From positions 1 through 6,558 of the forward strand of contig CANPZR010000145.1 in NCBI GenBank assembly GCA_947589175.1: 6,558 nucleotides of DNA, given 5' to 3'. Source of the DNA: an uncultured Lachnospiraceae bacterium (GTDB taxonomy: Bacteria > Bacillota > Clostridia > Lachnospirales > Lachnospiraceae). Positions 4,658-6,558 of this stretch are shown here, in pieces. The notes under the pieces were generated by a model. That model had not been told where the DNA came from. It saw only the letters and a program-made list of their open reading frames with translations, and did no database searches. Made by a program: the position numbers and the translations under genes. Within the stretch, counting starts at the first letter, position 1. Each line of letters starts with the position of its first letter.

Positions 4658-6558
4658 AGAAAATTCTGATTTTTGCGGGGACGACGGAGGGGCGGAAGCT
4701 GTCCGAGCGCTTGTCGGAGGCGGAAATCGCCCATCATGTATGCGTCGCCACGGAATATGGGGAAATTGTCATGAAGGAGTCCCCGTTTGTCGTTGTGCGC
4801 CGGGGGCGGATGGATCGGGACGAAATGTCCTGTTATATAAAAAATGAAAATTTTGACGTTGTGGTGGACGCCACGCACCCCTATGCCTCGGAGGCCACAG
4901 AAAATATCCACGGGGCGTCGGGAGAGGCCGGCGCGCTTTATCTGCGCCTGATGCGCGATTTGTCGGATGGGGACGGCGGGGATCCTTCACGCAAGATGCG
5001 CAATTTTTCGGATGAGGATGGGGGAGATTCTCCTCGCATTATATTTGCGACAATGGAGGACTGCGCGGAGGCGTTAGAGCGCACCGAGGGAAATATACTG
5101 CTCACGACCGGCAGCCGGGAGCTGGCGGCGTTCTGTCAGCGGCCCGGACTGCGGGAGCGCTTGTATGTGCGGGTTCTTCCGGGGATCGAGAGCTTGAAGC
5201 TGTGCATGGAACAGGGCATATCCGGACGTCAGATATTGGCGATGCAGGGGCCTTTCAGCGAGGAGATGAATGAGGCCACGATTCGCCAGTATCAGATCCG
5301 GCACATGGTGACCAAATCCAGCGGGCGCGCCGGCGGTTTTTGGGAAAAGCGGTCGGCGGCGGAGCGGGCCGGGATTCCCCTATATGTCGTGGGAGACCAC
5401 AGCGGGGATTCGGGATATTCGTTCGCGGATGTGTGCGGGAAGCTGGAAGAACTCTGCGGAAAACGGATTTTACAGGAAAAGCCATGGGAACTGGTTCTGG
5501 CCGGAGCGGGCATGGGCGGCAAGGCGGGAGTTACAGAGGAGGTGCGGTGCGCTCTGGAGGACGCGGATATTCTGCTGGGGGCGGAGCGTCTGATCGCGGC
5601 GCACCAGCCGAAAATAGAAAAAAGGCCCTATTATCGGGCGGATCAGATCCTTTCCTATTTAAAAAAAATGCAGCGGGATTTTGCGGGGGAAACCCTTCGG
5701 GTGGTGATTCTTTTTTCAGGTGATGTGGGATTTTACAGTGGGTGCGGAAAACTTTTGCAGGCGCTGGAGGAAGAAATTCACAGGGGGGAGCTGCGCGCCG
5801 TGCTTAGAGTGCTTCCGGGCATTTCCTCCGTGGCGGCTCTGGCGGCCAGCATCGGCGAGGATTATCAGGATGCGGATATTTACAGTATTCACGGGAGAAA
5901 AGTTCCGAATTTAGCGAGGAAAATCGAGCGGTCGAAAAAGACATTTCTCTTGATGTCCGGACCGGAGGATGTGAGAGAACTGGGCAGGATTCTGACAGAG
6001 GCGGGACTGGAGGAGTGCAGGGTCGCCACGGGATGGCAGTTGTCCTACCCGGAGCAGGAGATCCGCAGTCTGACGCCGGGGCAGTGCTGTGAGGTGGAAA
6101 AGCCGGGCCTGTATGTCTGCTGCGTCAAAAATCCTCGGATTCAGGAATATGTCGTGACGCCGGGGCGGCCGGATCTGGATTTTATACGAGGGGATTCCCC
6201 CATGACCAAAGAGGAAATCCGGGAGGTCAGCATTTGCAAATTGCGGATTCACGGCCGCGCGGTGGCGTACGATGTGGGCAGCGGAACCGGCTCTGTGGCG
6301 GTGGAGATGGCGGAGCGCTCCGATGATATTCAGGTATTTGCCATGGAGCACAAAAGCGAGGCGGTTCGTCTGATAGAAGAAAATAAAAGAAAATTTCACC
6401 TGGATAATGTGGAAATCGTGGCGGGGGAGGCCCCAGAGTGTTTTGAGGGACTGCCTGCGCCCACCCATGTATTTATCGGGGGAAGCGGGGGAAGGCTGGC
6501 GGATATTTTCCAGGCTCTCTGTGAGAAAAAAAGAAATGTGCGGGTTGTGATCAACGCC
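4654..6558 (+). CDS. cbiJET: Trifunctional CbiJ-CbiE-CbiT fusion: cobalt-precorrin-6A reductase / C5- and C15-methyltransferase (3' end outside window)
   Basis: One uninterrupted frame of 635 codons, open at the right edge. CbiJ (about residues 1-270, NAD(P)H-dependent reduction of cobalt-precorrin-6A): ILIFAGTTEGRKLSERL (4-20), DATHPYASEAT (72-82), LLTTGSREL (149-157), MQGPFSEEMNEAT (197-209), MVTKSSGRAGGF (218-229). CbiE (about 278-490, C5 methylation of cobalt-precorrin-7): LVLAGAGMGGKAGVTEEV, FSGDVGFYS (354-362), VLPGISSVAALAASIG (386-401), YSIHGRK. CbiT (about 495 onward, C15 methylation with decarboxylation): DFIRGDSPMTKEEIR, YDVGSGTGSVAVE (539-551), HVFIGGSGG, ending at VVINA; roughly 50 residues are probably missing. 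TTG 4654 is chosen because the family N-terminus starts there; the first ATG (4771) would delete the nucleotide-binding strand. An acidic duplicated segment lies at residues 100-129. CbiE-CbiT fusions are known (CobL); adding CbiJ in front is less usual. Domain borders are approximate. Confidence 0.95.
   Translation, partial: MKKILIFAGTTEGRKLSERLSEAEIAHHVCVATEYGEIVMKESPFVVVRRGRMDRDEMSCYIKNENFDVVVDATHPYASEATENIHGASGEAGALYLRLMRDLSDGDGGDPSRKMRNFSDEDGGDSPRIIFATMEDCAEALERTEGNILLTTGSRELAAFCQRPGLRERLYVRVLPGIESLKLCMEQGISGRQILAMQGPFSEEMNEATIRQYQIRHMVTKSSGRAGGFWEKRSAAERAGIPLYVVGDHSGDSGYSFADVCGKLEELCGKRILQEKPWELVLAGAGMGGKAGVTEEVRCALEDADILLGAERLIAAHQPKIEKRPYYRADQILSYLKKMQRDFAGETLRVVILFSGDVGFYSGCGKLLQALEEEIHRGELRAVLRVLPGISSVAALAASIGEDYQDADIYSIHGRKVPNLARKIERSKKTFLLMSGPEDVRELGRILTEAGLEECRVATGWQLSYPEQEIRSLTPGQCCEVEKPGLYVCCVKNPRIQEYVVTPGRPDLDFIRGDSPMTKEEIREVSICKLRIHGRAVAYDVGSGTGSVAVEMAERSDDIQVFAMEHKSEAVRLIEENKRKFHLDNVEIVAGEAPECFEGLPAPTHVFIGGSGGRLADIFQALCEKKRNVRVVINA
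4951..5040 (+). repeat. Imperfect 45-bp tandem duplication inside the CbiJ domain
   Basis: Two adjacent 45-nt units, 4951-4995 and 4996-5040, match at 34 of 45 positions by hand alignment without gaps. In protein they read MRDLSDGDGGDPSRK and MRNFSDEDGGDSPRI, so the frame is kept. The segment falls where CbiJ/CobK proteins have a variable loop between the LRLxR strand and the next strand. It adds an acidic, glycine-rich stretch there. No third copy is seen on either side. Confidence 0.8.

Noticed and set aside
5911..6468. Antisense open frame of 185 codons opposite the CbiE-CbiT region
   Set aside because: The + strand encodes contiguous CbiE and CbiT motifs; the antisense product has no recognisable domain.
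4654..6558. Possible broken gene in the right third, where only short closed frames such as 5340-5723 and 5720-5914 appear
   Set aside because: These are other-frame shadows. Codon-by-codon reading from 4654 shows a single intact frame that simply has no stop before the window ends.
1..6558. Cobalamin riboswitch, internal terminator, CRISPR, tRNA or mobile element
   Set aside because: There is no non-coding stretch longer than 13 nt, and no direct-repeat array, terminal inverted repeats or transposase motif was seen. A regulator of this operon would lie upstream of position 1.

Overview
The whole window is one strand of a cobalamin (vitamin B12) corrin-ring operon of the anaerobic, early-cobalt-insertion type. 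CbiD and CbiG, which mark the oxygen-independent route, are both present, and no CobG or CobF type gene is seen. The source is probably an anaerobic Firmicute, and Clostridia or Lachnospiraceae is my best guess. The grounds are strong AGGAGG-like ribosome binding sites, TTG starts, a purine-rich coding strand, and G+C-rich codons (GCG, CGG, GGG, GTG) mixed with long A tracts. The family-level assignment is a guess from style, not a phylogenetic result.

Layout, all on the + strand: 1-356, C-terminal end of a CobD-like L-threonine-O-3-phosphate decarboxylase (5' end outside the window); 357-989, cbiC; 1003-2094, cbiD; 2079-2846, cbiF; 2833-3936, cbiG; 3926-4657, cbiH; 4654-6558, one open frame that encodes CbiJ, CbiE and CbiT in series and runs off the right edge inside the CbiT domain. 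The largest gap between genes is 13 nt. Four of the six junctions overlap, so there is no room for internal promoters, terminators or a riboswitch. Any cobalamin riboswitch, and the genes for CbiL, the cobalt chelatase, CbiA, CbiP, CbiB and the nucleotide loop, would have to lie outside.

Together the genes cover almost the whole middle of the pathway. CbiH contracts the ring and methylates C17, CbiF methylates C11, CbiG opens the ring-A lactone, CbiD methylates C1, CbiJ reduces the macrocycle, CbiT methylates C15 and decarboxylates, CbiE methylates C5, and CbiC moves the methyl group from C11 to C12 to give cobyrinic acid. CobD makes the aminopropanol phosphate precursor used later.

I see no new biological system here. 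The points worth a second look are the CbiJ-CbiE-CbiT triple fusion, a 45-bp imperfect tandem duplication that inserts an acidic loop into its CbiJ domain, and some departures from family signature motifs in CbiF and CbiJ.
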